DNA from: Treponema sp.
GTDB lineage: Bacteria; Spirochaetota; Spirochaetia; Treponematales; Treponemataceae
Assembly (NCBI GenBank): GCA_016293915.1
Contig: JAEDCY010000021.1
Coordinates: forward strand, 1 to 43,028
Reading direction: 5' to 3'
Length of the DNA stretch: 43,028 nt
Shown here: positions 32,710 to 40,137 of the stretch, one piece after another
How the letters are laid out: each line of letters opens with the position of its first letter
How positions within the stretch are numbered: position 1 is the stretch's first letter
Notes under the pieces: model-generated
Database searches by the model: none
Seen by the model: the letters and a program-made list of their open reading frames with translations, nothing else
Told to the model about the DNA's origin: nothing
Made by a program: the position numbers and the translations under genes

Positions 32710-33372
32710 TTATTTTCTTAGATACTCTGATAATTCTTCAGCAGTTAACATGATAATAGTAGCTCCGTGTTCTTCAAGAAATTTCTTTCCACGAAAGCCC
32801 CAGTCGACTCCTATTACATCAAGGCCAGCGTTCATTCCTGTCTGCATATCAACATCAGAGTCACCAATGAAAACAGCTTTCTGACCTTCGCTCTTTCCAT
32901 CCATTCCGGCCCGTTCGAGAATCTCATAAATTCCGTCTGGCGCAGGCTTTGGAGGCATTCCAGGACGGCTGCCGGAAATAATATCAAATAAGCCTGGAAA
33001 ATAATCATCACAAAGGGCAATAGCAGCTGGCTCAACTTTATTTGTATTAACTGCAATCTTAATTCCTGCTGCACGTAATTTTTTTATACACTCAGGAATT
33101 CCTGCATAAGGTGCAGTTTTTTCGGCACAGTGCTTTTCATAGTAAGCAATAAAATCTTTTAAAATATTATCAAAATCAGGATTATCACGCCCATTGCTAA
33201 CAGCACGCTCTATCAATTTAGGAATTCCGTTTCCTACCATAAAACGAACTTCTTCTACAGTGTGTAAAGGAAGATTATATTTTTTAAGAATTACATTTAA
33301 GGAATCAGTCATATCATCCAAAGTGTTAAGGATGGTACCGTCCATATCAAAAATCGCAAGTGAGTATTTCAT
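32710..33372 (-). CDS. gph: HAD-family phosphatase, phosphoglycolate phosphatase-like
   Basis: A 220-residue HAD hydrolase of the Gph subfamily. Motif I FDMDGTILNT supplies the nucleophile Asp8 and acid Asp10. The helical cap (about 15-80, VRFMVGNGIPKLIERAV) is the type 1 cap. Motif II is AVNTNK, motif III Lys falls in RPGMPPKPAPDGI, and motif IV is FIGDSDVDMQTGMNAG. It most likely dephosphorylates 2-phosphoglycolate or similar small phosphates; PpaX-like pyrophosphatase activity is an alternative. It is the last gene in the run downstream of purN, separated by about 105 bp. The 355 bp on its other side hold the cobalamin riboswitch and its promoter. Confidence 0.85.
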   Translation of the reverse strand: MKYSLAIFDMDGTILNTLDDMTDSLNVILKKYNLPLHTVEEVRFMVGNGIPKLIERAVSNGRDNPDFDNILKDFIAYYEKHCAEKTAPYAGIPECIKKLRAAGIKIAVNTNKVEPAAIALCDDYFPGLFDIISGSRPGMPPKPAPDGIYEILERAGMDGKSEGQKAVFIGDSDVDMQTGMNAGLDVIGVDWGFRGKKFLEEHGATIIMLTAEELSEYLRK

Positions 33373-33478
33373 AATGCTTTGATATTACAGAAAAACTTCT
33401 TTCTTGAAAAGATACTATATTTGTCCCTTCATACGGATATTTAAAAAAACGCAGTCAAGGAACTTCATTTTATCTGAA

Positions 33479-34114
33479 TTATGCGAGTTCTTTAGCAAGC
33501 AAACAAAGACCTTCAACTATTGCCTCGTGCTCTTTCGGAGCTATGCGGGCATAAAGTGTATCAGGAGTGTCGTCCGGCATAACAGGAACTTTTTTCTGAA
33601 TGAGGATTCGGCCTGTATCGCAGCCACCGTCTGCAATGTGAATTGTACAGCCGCTTTCTTTTTCGCCGGCAGCAATAACTGCCTCGTGAACATGATGTCC
33701 AAACATTCCAACTCCGCCAAACTTTGGCAGCAGAGCCGGATGCAGGTTGATTATTTTATTTTCGTAAACTTTGAGAATATCACCGGCAAGCACAGTAAGA
33801 CAACCTGCTTCTACAATTGCCTGAGCCCCGTATTTCTGACAGGCTTCAAGCATTGCATTTGAAACAGCAAGACGCTTAGTATCGCGGTCGCTGGCCTTAG
33901 CAAGCTCTTCGCCCATAACAGCGTATGGAGAACAGATTGCATTAGGAATTCCAGCCTTTGCGGCTCGTTCCAGTGCAAAGGCTTTTTTAGAGTCAGAAAT
34001 TACACAGACAATTTTATAAGGGCAAGAGTCGCCCTGCGCTTTTTCATAATCAATAAGCGCCTGCAAATTAGTTCCACCGCCACTTACTAAAACTGCTGTT
34101 TTTAAAACATCCAT
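33479..34114 (-). CDS. purN: Phosphoribosylglycinamide formyltransferase
   Basis: GAR transformylase of 211 residues, using 10-formyl-THF in the third step of purine synthesis. N-terminal LKTAVLVSGGGTNLQALIDY, central catalytic NLHPALLPKFGGVGMFGHHVHEA (Asn, His) and SGCTIHIADGGCDTGRILIQKKVPV, where the Asp of the D-T/G motif follows GGC. The HHVHEA wording is the variant found in spirochaetes and Bacteroidetes. The ATG at 34114 has AGGA upstream; the frame is open 12 codons further but those residues overlap intergenic hairpins. It follows purM by 104 bp. Confidence 0.93.
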   Translation of the reverse strand: MDVLKTAVLVSGGGTNLQALIDYEKAQGDSCPYKIVCVISDSKKAFALERAAKAGIPNAICSPYAVMGEELAKASDRDTKRLAVSNAMLEACQKYGAQAIVEAGCLTVLAGDILKVYENKIINLHPALLPKFGGVGMFGHHVHEAVIAAGEKESGCTIHIADGGCDTGRILIQKKVPVMPDDTPDTLYARIAPKEHEAIVEGLCLLAKELA

Positions 34115-34129
34115 ATACACATTCCTAAA

Positions 34130-34157
34130 CGGTGCTCGCAAGTCTCGCACCGAGACT
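34130..34157 (-). promoter_or_regulatory. Two mutually exclusive hairpins before purN
   Basis: On the minus strand AGTCTC-GGTGC-GAGACT (34141-34157) and CGGTGC-N11-GCACCG (34130-34152) share bases, so only one can form. They lie between the terminator-like stem after purM and the purN start, in the position of an attenuator or switch. Confidence 0.4.
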
Positions 34158-34173
34158 TTCTTTCGATGAACCT

Positions 34174-34201
34174 AAAACGACCTGCTGTCGCAGCTCGTTT
34201 T
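34174..34201 (-). terminator. Stem-loop after purM
   Basis: AAAACGA-G-CTGC-GACA-GCAG-G-TCGTTTT: 11 paired bases and one G/G mismatch, with the T-run at the 3' edge of the stem. It probably reduces read-through from purM into purN. Confidence 0.6.
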
Positions 34202-34218
34202 TTAACGGTTCTTCGATT

Positions 34219-35316
34219 TTAGTCATCCTCGAACAAAACTGCGTCGCGCTGGCTCTTTACTTCGCCCTTAGCATATTCAACGCGGCCAATCTTGTAAGCC
34301 TTCATATCAGGGCAGTAGTCTTTATGGTACTTAGAAGCATTAGCATTGAACATTTCAAGAACAGCGTCTGCCTCTTTAGCGTTTACAGCAAGAACAAAAC
34401 CAATACCCATATTGAAAGTATTATATACGTTATCAAAATCAGCACCACGGCGAATGAGTTCACCAAATACAGGAGGAATATCCCAGCTTGCACGCTTGAT
34501 AACAGAAATCAACTGCTTCTTTCCTTCTTTAGCCTTTGGATACATACGTGGAATATTTTCAAAGAATCCGCCGCCGGTTACGTGAACCATACCGTGAATA
34601 GCCTTACGGTATTTTCCGAGAACTTCCATAACTGGCTTTACGTAAATGCGTGTAGGTGTAAGAAGAACTTCACCAATAGTCTTACCAGTATCAGTTCCAT
34701 TTACAATAAAAGGATCATTAACATTTGGAACAAGCTTACGAACAAGGCTGAAGCCGTTTGAGTGAACACCTGTAGAGCTCAAACCAATAAGAACATCGCC
34801 TTCTTTGATATCCTGGCCGGTAATCATTTCTTTCTTTTCACCAACACCAACACCAAAGCCGGCAAGGTCATATTTACCAACATCATAGAATCCAGGCATT
34901 TCAGCAGTTTCACCACCGAGCAAAGCACAACCGGTATCAACACAACCATCTGCAACACCCTTTACAAGTTCAGCAGCAACATCAGCATCAAGCTTACCGC
35001 AGGCAACATAGTCAAGGAAGAAAAGTGTCTGAACACCAGAGCAGAGAATATCGTTTACGCTCATAGCAACACAGTCAATTCCAACAGTGTCATACTTTTT
35101 CATCTGGAAAGCAACATCAAGCTTAGTTCCAACACCGTCAGTTCCGCTTACCATAACAGGATTCTTAATTCCCTTAGGCACTTCGAACATACCGTTAAAA
35201 CTTCCCAAGCCAGTCAAAAGCCCTGGAACTACAGTTCTTTTTACCTGTTCCTTGTACTTATCTACCGCGCGGTAACCTTCTTCTACGTCTACTCCAGACT
35301 CTTTGTAGTTTGCCAT
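34219..35316 (-). CDS. purM: Phosphoribosylformylglycinamidine cyclo-ligase (AIR synthetase)
   Basis: ATP-dependent AIR synthetase of 365 residues, the fifth step of purine synthesis; its product is the substrate of PurE encoded upstream. Motifs include the N-terminal YKESGVDVEEGYRAVDKY, MVSGTDGVGTKLDVAF, DCVAMSVNDILCSG, LLGGETAEMPGFY, GLSSTGVHSNGFSLVRKL, HVTGGGFFENIPRM and NMGIGFVLAV. The ATG at 35316 has GGAG before it. The frame is open to 35352, but the extra codons lie in repeat sequence (TAGC-rich), so I reject that start. Confidence 0.95.
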   Translation of the reverse strand: MANYKESGVDVEEGYRAVDKYKEQVKRTVVPGLLTGLGSFNGMFEVPKGIKNPVMVSGTDGVGTKLDVAFQMKKYDTVGIDCVAMSVNDILCSGVQTLFFLDYVACGKLDADVAAELVKGVADGCVDTGCALLGGETAEMPGFYDVGKYDLAGFGVGVGEKKEMITGQDIKEGDVLIGLSSTGVHSNGFSLVRKLVPNVNDPFIVNGTDTGKTIGEVLLTPTRIYVKPVMEVLGKYRKAIHGMVHVTGGGFFENIPRMYPKAKEGKKQLISVIKRASWDIPPVFGELIRRGADFDNVYNTFNMGIGFVLAVNAKEADAVLEMFNANASKYHKDYCPDMKAYKIGRVEYAKGEVKSQRDAVLFEDD

Positions 35317-35339
35317 TGTTTGCTCCTTGCAGTCGCTCA

Positions 35340-35790
35340 AGCTATTAGCCATTAGCAGTTAGCTATTAGCTTTTTATTTAATTGCAGCTTGTAGTTTTAC
35401 AAGCATTTTTTCAACTTCAACTAATAATCCAAACGCTGTTTTTGTATCTTCCTCGTTCAGATATCCAATTCGTTTACAGATCTGTAACTGCGTTTCTAAT
35501 TCAGCCCTAGACCCTTTTGCTATTCCAAGAAAATAGGAAAACTCTTTTTCAGAACTTCTCGATTTTCCTTCGGCTATATTGCTTGGTATTGAAACAGCAG
35601 CTCGTCTCATCTGATCAGACAAAGCATATGTCTCTTCCTTAGGTAGTTTCTTAACCAATCGATATATCTCTACAGATAAATCAACTGCCCGTTGCCAAAC
35701 GACTAAATCTTTATAATTCGCCAAGCAATTCTCTCCATAAAACGCTAACTACTCTTCAAGCTTCTAGCTTTTAGCTAATAGCTAGAAGCT
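35340..35790. mobile_element. IVS-like element: four-helix gene enclosed by inverted repeats
   Basis: TAGCTATTAGCT (35360-35371) and AGCTAATAGCTA (35773-35784) are perfect 12-bp inverted repeats surrounding the four-helix-bundle gene. The left flank repeats the word (AGCTATTAGC at 35340, ATTAGC, then AGTTAGC). The right flank is itself a hairpin, AGCTTCTAGCT (35759-35769) and AGCTAGAAGCT (35780-35790). Transcribed, the gene would lie in the loop of a long stem, as S23-type ORFs do inside 23S rRNA intervening sequences. The element sits between purE and purM, and the purE stop codon lies in the right repeat. A lone arm occurs at 25121. Confidence 0.6.
35374..35724 (-). CDS. Four-helix bundle protein (S23/IVP family)
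   Basis: A 116-residue all-helical protein with the family hallmarks YKDLVVWQRAVDLSVEIYR, LSDQMRRAAVSIPSNIAEG and LGIAKGSRAELETQL. Relatives are encoded in intervening sequences of 23S rRNA (Leptospira, Coxiella) or stand alone, and a related fold (Avd) serves in diversity-generating retroelements. They form basic pentameric barrels that probably bind nucleic acid; the biological role is unproven. The start is a TTG at 35724, with GGAGAG six bases upstream. No reverse transcriptase is nearby, so it is not part of a diversity-generating system here. It interrupts a purine gene run. Confidence 0.9.
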   Translation of the reverse strand: MANYKDLVVWQRAVDLSVEIYRLVKKLPKEETYALSDQMRRAAVSIPSNIAEGKSRSSEKEFSYFLGIAKGSRAELETQLQICKRIGYLNEEDTKTAFGLLVEVEKMLVKLQAAIK

Positions 35791-36276
35791 AATATCTATT
35801 CCCGTTGCCGCAGCATCATCTGCCAGCTTCTTTCTGAACTCCTTCAATTTCTGTGAAAGCTCCGCATCCTGCAAAGCCAAAATCTGCAAAGCAAGATAAG
35901 CCGCATTCTTTGCGCTGTTAATACCAACTGTTGCAACTGGAATTTGTGGTGGCATCTGAACAATGCTCAAAAGGGCATCCATTCCGCCAAGACCGTTTGA
36001 TTTGTCGCTTACGCACTCAAGAGGCACTCCGATAACTGGGAGAGTTGTAATTCCTGCAATAACTCCAGGTAGGGCTGCAGCAAGACCGGCACCGGCAATT
36101 ATAACCTGGCATCCGTCTTTTTCAACTTCTTCAACTGTCTTCTTGAGTAAAGCCCCGGCTCTGTGGGCAGAAATGATATAAGCCTTATAGTCTACGCCGA
36201 ACTCTGTGAGAATGTCGGCCGCCTTTTTCATCGTGTCCTTGTCGGACTTTGAACCGAAAAAAATCGCAACTTTCAT
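35782..36276 (-). CDS. purE: AIR carboxylase PurE, class II type
   Basis: A 164-residue enzyme of the PurE family. The N-terminus VAIFFGSKSDKDTMKKA and IISAHRAGALL are followed by GAGLAAALPGVIAGITTLPVIGVPL and IVQMPPQIPVATVGINSAKNAA. The AHRAGALL and GLAAALPG wording differs from class I (SAHRTP, GAAHLPG) and agrees with class II enzymes, which carboxylate AIR directly with CO2. T. denticola PurE is a characterised class II enzyme. No purK is present, as expected. I start at the ATG at 36276, where the fold begins and a promoter lies just upstream; the 47-codon N-terminal extension runs through a repeat. Confidence 0.93.
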   Translation of the reverse strand: MKVAIFFGSKSDKDTMKKAADILTEFGVDYKAYIISAHRAGALLKKTVEEVEKDGCQVIIAGAGLAAALPGVIAGITTLPVIGVPLECVSDKSNGLGGMDALLSIVQMPPQIPVATVGINSAKNAAYLALQILALQDAELSQKLKEFRKKLADDAAATGIDISF

Positions 36277-36282
36277 ATGAGA

Positions 36283-36311
36283 GTTATACCATAAAACACG
36301 GTTCATCACAA
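36283..36311 (-). promoter_or_regulatory. Promoter of purE, near-leaderless
   Basis: On the minus strand TTGTGA (complement 36306-36311), 17-bp spacer, TATAAC (complement 36283-36288), then 6 nt to the ATG at 36276. Confidence 0.55.
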
Positions 36312-36348
36312 GCATAACGAACATTCTGATTAAGTTCGTATTCTCCCG

Positions 36349-36454
36349 TGAAAAATCTAATGAGCGGAGCGGGCGAGAGGTGCTGGCTGCCTCTTGAAGC
36401 TTTTGGCGCTTAGTCATTAAAAATAACGCCAGAGGGAGCCCATTAGATTTTTCA
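36349..36454. repeat. 106-bp element with 14-bp terminal inverted repeats
   Basis: TGAAAAATCTAATG (36349-36362) is perfectly complementary to CATTAGATTTTTCA (36441-36454). Inside are GAGG/CCTC and GGCG/CGCC stems. There is no ORF of its own. It lies 9 bp beyond the stop of the LuxR-type gene and upstream of the purE promoter, and resembles the 12.3-kb element in plan but not sequence. It may double as a terminator for the regulator gene. Confidence 0.6.
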
Positions 36455-36463
36455 AACGTAACG

Positions 36464-37231
36464 CTATTCTTTCACCTGGTACTGTAATAAAAGAATGCGG
36501 AGTTCTTCGATGTTTGAGACGTTGAAGATTTTGAAAACTTCGGCGAAGATTTTTTTTACGGTGGAAATGCTTACGAAATACTTTTCGCTGATTTCTTTGT
36601 AACACATTTGATTATGAAGATTTTCAAGAACAAAAGAAATCTGTCTTTCGTTAAGATTATAATCAGAAAGTTTTATTATTGAACCAGCAGGCTTCCTGAT
36701 AATTGTATTATTTTCACGAACATTCTTTGGGAAAAAGCAGGAAAGTTTTGCTTTTAAACAGTAATAAATCCACAGATAAAAAGCAAAACAGAAAAATGAA
36801 TACGACATATCAATCAGCATATAATTAACGCCCCGGAAAAAATTCAGAAAAAGCGTAATCAGATGAATCACAAACAGTATAAAGATTTTTTTTCGCGGTT
36901 TATTTTTAATAAGATCTTTACAAAGAATTAAAATGATTGCTGCATAAAAGAAGAAAATTCCCAGCTCTTCATAATTTGTAAGAATTGTCAATTCACTTTC
37001 AATAATGAAGATTGAAATCATAACATATAAGTTCTGACTAAAAAGAAAAACTAAAGCAAGAATTACACAAATAATATGAACAACTGGAATTACAATATGA
37101 GTAGGCGCAATTTTTTCAATAATAGAATTAGGGTCTCCATTCAAAAGGATGCTGACAATAGATGCTACAAGTAAAAAAACAAGCCCTACAACAGCAACAA
37201 CTCTCTCCGAGCTGATTCTGTTTTTATCCAT
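36464..37231 (-). CDS. Membrane-bound LuxR-type regulator
   Basis: A 255-residue protein with six probable membrane helices (about 8-30, 43-65, 67-80, 86-104, 113-133, 138-157) and a C-terminal LuxR/NarL-like helix-turn-helix: LNERQISFVLENLHNQMCYKEI, SEKYFVSISTVKKIFAEVF and NIEELRILLLQ (about 190-250). It should bind DNA from the membrane and may sense a signal through the bundle. Such six-helix/LuxR proteins occur in treponemes and actinobacteria; targets are unknown. The gene has its own leaderless-type promoter and no obvious partner. Confidence 0.78.
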   Translation of the reverse strand: MDKNRISSERVVAVVGLVFLLVASIVSILLNGDPNSIIEKIAPTHIVIPVVHIICVILALVFLFSQNLYVMISIFIIESELTILTNYEELGIFFFYAAIILILCKDLIKNKPRKKIFILFVIHLITLFLNFFRGVNYMLIDMSYSFFCFAFYLWIYYCLKAKLSCFFPKNVRENNTIIRKPAGSIIKLSDYNLNERQISFVLENLHNQMCYKEISEKYFVSISTVKKIFAEVFKIFNVSNIEELRILLLQYQVKE

Positions 37232-37240
37232 AATAACAAA

Positions 37241-37268
37241 ATTATACCATATAAAGCTGAAATTTCAA
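37241..37268 (-). promoter_or_regulatory. Promoter of the LuxR-type gene, near-leaderless
   Basis: On the minus strand TTGAAA (complement 37263-37268), 16-bp spacer, TATAAT (complement 37241-37246), then 9 nt to the ATG at 37231. Confidence 0.6.
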
Positions 37269-37279
37269 ATAACAATCAG

Positions 37280-38887
37280 TTATTTCATACTCATAATTAT
37301 CTGACTGCAGGCATTTTCTCCGTCCATTGCGCTGGAAACAATTCCGCCAGAATAACCTGAACCTTCTCCTGCAGGATACAAACCTGCAATTGCCGTACAC
37401 TCAAAAGTTTGTTTGTCACGAAGGATTCTTACCGGTGTACTGGTGCGGGTTTCTGCAGCAATCATAAGAGCATCCTGACATATAAAACCATGCATACTCC
37501 GATCGATTTCTACAAAACCTTTTTTAAGGCGATCTGCAATGTGAGACGGAAGCCAGGCTGCAAGATTTGATGAAACCAGGCCCGCTGTATAACTGCTGTC
37601 AGGAAGATCAGATGAAACACGATTTGCCAGAAAATCCTTTAGCCGCTGAGCCGGAGCTGACTGTCCTTTTCCATTTGAAAAAGCAAGACCTTCTATTTCT
37701 CTTCTGAACAAAAATCCTGCAATCTGGGGGCAGCCCAGTTCTTCTGCTGCTTTCTGAAATTTTTGAGGGATATCTTCCGGTCTGATTTCTACAACTATTG
37801 CAGCATTTGACCATTTTGAATTTCTTGCTGCAGCAGACATTCCGTTTACAACAATTTCATCCGGACCTGAACTGGAAGGAACTACAAAGCCTCCTGGACA
37901 CATACAGAAGGAATACACACCTCGTCCGTCAATCTGAGTTGTTACGCGATATTCTGCAGCTCCAAGACCACTAGCCTCTCGCTGTCCATGATACTGTATT
38001 TTATCAATCAACTCACGAGGATGCTCCACACGGACTCCGGCAGCAAATGTTTTAGCTTCTAGAGCAGCCGGTACTTTTTTTGCCAGCATTTGATAAATAT
38101 CACCAGCTGAATGACCTGTTGCAAGAAGAACAGCCCTGCCTGCAAATGTATGCTTTTCTCCAGTTATTACATTTTCACTTTCTACACCACGGACATGATT
38201 GTTCTCAATTAACAAATCAGATACCCGTTCATTAAAATGAAACTCTCCGCCAAGCGAAATAATTTTATCACGCATTGCATTGATTACTTTAGGGAGTCTG
38301 TCGGTTCCGATATGCGGATGTGCATCTGTAAGAATTTTTTCATCTGCACCAAAGTAATTAAATATACGAAGTATCGTGCTGATATCTCCGCGTTTATTAC
38401 TTCTTGTATAAAGCTTTCCATCAGAAAAAGTTCCAGCACCACCTTCACCAAAGCAGTAATTTGAATCTCCATTTACAAGACCTTTAGTACTTATAAGGGC
38501 AATATCTTTTCTGCGCTGACTTGTCTGAACACCTCTTTCAATAATTACAGGTTTAATTCCTTTTTCAAGAAGTTTGAGGGCGCCAAAAAGTCCTGCAGGT
38601 CCAGCCCCAACTATAATAACTGTATGTTCAGGTCCAGCGCCTTCACAAGATTTCCAGCAAGGCTTCCACTCACCTGCCGCTTCCGGTTTTTCTCCAATAT
38701 AAACTTTATATCGCAGATGAAGTTTGAGCTGTCTGTGACGGGCATCAATAGATTTCTTTACAAAAACCTTTTCAAAGTGACTATCATTTATGTGATTTTT
38801 TTTAAGTTCTTTATAAATCAGATTTTCATGAAGCCCTGCATTTTTTTCATCTCTGGCTTCGACGGTAATTGTGATTTCTTTGATCAT
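37280..38887 (-). CDS. FAD-dependent dehydrogenase, COG2509 type
   Basis: A 535-residue flavoprotein with an N-terminal alpha/beta extension (1-85), the dinucleotide fold TVIIVGAGPAGLFGALKLLEKG (about 88-110), the family-typical YCFGEGGAGTFSDGKLYTR, VLLATGHSAGDIYQML, YSFCMCPGGFVVPSSSGPDE with two Cys, and the C-terminal FAD closure IAGLYPAGEGSGYSGGIVSSAMDG. It belongs to the uncharacterised FAD-dependent dehydrogenases (COG2509). The substrate is unknown and there is no informative neighbour. The TATAAT (38895-38900) lies 7 nt before the ATG, again a leaderless arrangement. Confidence 0.87.
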   Translation of the reverse strand: MIKEITITVEARDEKNAGLHENLIYKELKKNHINDSHFEKVFVKKSIDARHRQLKLHLRYKVYIGEKPEAAGEWKPCWKSCEGAGPEHTVIIVGAGPAGLFGALKLLEKGIKPVIIERGVQTSQRRKDIALISTKGLVNGDSNYCFGEGGAGTFSDGKLYTRSNKRGDISTILRIFNYFGADEKILTDAHPHIGTDRLPKVINAMRDKIISLGGEFHFNERVSDLLIENNHVRGVESENVITGEKHTFAGRAVLLATGHSAGDIYQMLAKKVPAALEAKTFAAGVRVEHPRELIDKIQYHGQREASGLGAAEYRVTTQIDGRGVYSFCMCPGGFVVPSSSGPDEIVVNGMSAAARNSKWSNAAIVVEIRPEDIPQKFQKAAEELGCPQIAGFLFRREIEGLAFSNGKGQSAPAQRLKDFLANRVSSDLPDSSYTAGLVSSNLAAWLPSHIADRLKKGFVEIDRSMHGFICQDALMIAAETRTSTPVRILRDKQTFECTAIAGLYPAGEGSGYSGGIVSSAMDGENACSQIIMSMK

Positions 38888-38894
38888 TGAAAAT

Positions 38895-38900
38895 ATTATA
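38895..38900 (-). promoter_or_regulatory. -10 box of the flavoprotein gene, near-leaderless
   Basis: TATAAT on the minus strand, 7 nt before the ATG at 38887. A REP-like element starts 12 bp further upstream, where a -35 would be expected. Confidence 0.5.
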
Positions 38901-38912
38901 ATAAATTCACCG

Positions 38913-38947
38913 GAGGTTGAGTAGTCCGAAGGACGTATCGAAACCTC
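38913..38947 (+). repeat. REP-like element copy 2
   Basis: Outer stem GAGGTT/AACCTC, internal loop GAGTA and GTATCGA, inner stem GTCC-GAA-GGAC. It forms an inverted pair with copy 3. Confidence 0.85.
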
Positions 38948-38969
38948 ATTTCCTATGGTCCCTGTAGCT

Positions 38970-39004
38970 GGTGATTTCGATACGGCTGCGCCTACTCAAC
39001 CACC
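38970..39004 (-). repeat. REP-like element copy 3
   Basis: Same plan as copy 2 in the opposite orientation: GGTGATTTCGATAC, inner stem GGC-TGC-GCC, TACTCAACCACC. One outer pair is mismatched. Confidence 0.85.
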
Positions 39005-39027
39005 GTTCACCGTAAGTCTCTCAAGAC

Positions 39028-39141
39028 AAAAAAAAAGTTCTCAGACTGTATTCTCTCCAAACTCACAGCCCAAGAACTCTCTCACCGATAACAAACCGGC
39101 TCTCCGATAAAACTCTCTTCTTAGCAACGCTTATATATAAA
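39028..39141 (-). ncRNA. Probable terminated small RNA or attenuator leader
   Basis: On the minus strand a TATCTT box with TTGATT 16 bp upstream would start transcription near 39141. The RNA is rich in GAGAG and ends in a clear intrinsic terminator: AGTTCT (39073-39078) with AGAACT (39036-39041), CTGT with ACAG inside, then nine U (39028-39036). There is no ORF with a ribosome-binding site. It ends 140 bp before the flavoprotein gene with REP-like elements between, so an independent small RNA is more likely than a leader. I could not match it to 6S, T-box or any riboswitch class. The rest of this 500-bp gap (39142-39348) holds only short repeats and hairpins. Confidence 0.5.
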
Positions 39142-39275
39142 GATAATGCTAATTTCTTTTTAATCAATAACTTTCTTAATATCATGCTTTTTAACTTTAC
39201 TTAACTTTAATTTTATGGTCATAACATAACGTGAAAATAAGTTACAGTCAATAACTTTTTTTACGATTTAACCAT

Positions 39276-39293
39276 GGTTATTGAAAAATAACC
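39276..39293. repeat. Hairpin in long intergenic region
   Basis: GGTTATT-GAAA-AATAACC, a 7-bp stem with a GAAA tetraloop, overlapping the palindrome TAACCATGGTTA. Function unknown. Confidence 0.45.
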
Positions 39294-39348
39294 GCAGTTA
39301 CTGCTAGAGTACTAATAGTGTGCTGTTATTGTGCTTAAAATGTGCTAT

Positions 39349-39397
39349 AAAAATCCTGAAATTTGACCTTTTTGGAACATATTTCAGGATTTTTTTC
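39349..39397 (-). terminator. Intrinsic terminator of the amino-acid ABC operon
   Basis: AAAAATCCTGAAAT (39349-39362) pairs perfectly with ATTTCAGGATTTTT (39381-39394) around an 18-nt loop. T-runs on both strands make it usable in either direction. It lies 18 bp past the ATPase stop. Confidence 0.85.
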
Positions 39398-39414
39398 AGA
39401 TTTTTTCCAATACT

Positions 39415-40137
39415 TTATAAGATTGATTTGAAAAACTGTTGTAAACGCTCACTTTTTGGATGCTGGAAGATTTCATCAGGGGTTCCCTCTTCCTCTATAT
39501 AACCTTCGTTCATAAATAAAACCCGATCTGCAACTTCGCGGGCAAAGCCCATTTCATGAGTTACTACAACCATTGTCATTCCATCGCGGGCAAGATCTTT
39601 CATTACTTCAAGAACTTCTCCTACCATCTCAGGATCAAGAGCGGAAGTTGGTTCATCAAAAAGCATAACATCCGGATGCATGGCAAGAGAACGAACAATT
39701 GCGATTCGCTGCTTCTGACCACCACTCAAAGTTGAAGGGTAAACATTTGCCTTATCAGGTAGTCCTATACGTTCAAGAAGCTGCATAGCCTCTGACTTTG
39801 CTTCTTCTTCTGTTTTTAATTTAAGGGTAACTGGTGCAAGTGTAATATTTTGCAAAACTGTAAGATGAGGAAAAAGATTAAAATGCTGGAAAACCATTCC
39901 CATCTTTTGACGGCAAAGATCGAGATCTGTTTTAGGATCTGTTAAATCATTTCCTTCAAAAAGAATCTGTCCTCCATCAGGAGTTTCAAGTCTATTTAGA
40001 CAACGTAAAAATGTACTCTTTCCAGAGCCTGAAGGTCCGATTATTACAATCTTTTCTCCCTTCTGAATATTTATAGAAACATCTTTTAATACATTGAGTT
40101 TTCCAAAACTGATTTTAAGATTCTTAACTTCTATCAC
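39415..40137 (-). CDS. Polar amino-acid ABC transporter ATPase
   Basis: A 240-residue ATPase of the GlnQ/ArtP/HisP type: Walker A GPSGSGKST (about 34-42), Q-loop VFQHFNLFPH, signature LSGGQKQRIAIVRSL, Walker B VMLFDEPTSALDP, H-loop VVTHEMGFAREVAD and the family tail FFKSIL. It energises import of the amino acid captured by the binding protein encoded at 40924-41703. Its start overlaps the permease 3' end by 14 bp, indicating coupled translation. Last gene of the operon, followed by a strong terminator. Confidence 0.95.
   Translation of the reverse strand: MIEVKNLKISFGKLNVLKDVSINIQKGEKIVIIGPSGSGKSTFLRCLNRLETPDGGQILFEGNDLTDPKTDLDLCRQKMGMVFQHFNLFPHLTVLQNITLAPVTLKLKTEEEAKSEAMQLLERIGLPDKANVYPSTLSGGQKQRIAIVRSLAMHPDVMLFDEPTSALDPEMVGEVLEVMKDLARDGMTMVVVTHEMGFAREVADRVLFMNEGYIEEEGTPDEIFQHPKSERLQQFFKSIL

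Noticed and set aside
35317..35352. Upstream start adding 12 residues to PurM
   Set aside because: These codons lie in the TAGC-rich repeat, and the ATG at 35316 has a good GGAG site and matches the family N-terminus.
35374..35724. Diversity-generating retroelement accessory protein (Avd)
   Set aside because: The fold family is shared, but no reverse transcriptase, template repeat or variable repeat is present within the window.
39028..39141. T-box or glycine riboswitch
   Set aside because: No TGGNACCGCG-type T-box sequence and no GCCGAAGGxGCAA glycine core; only a GAGAG-rich RNA and a terminator are visible.
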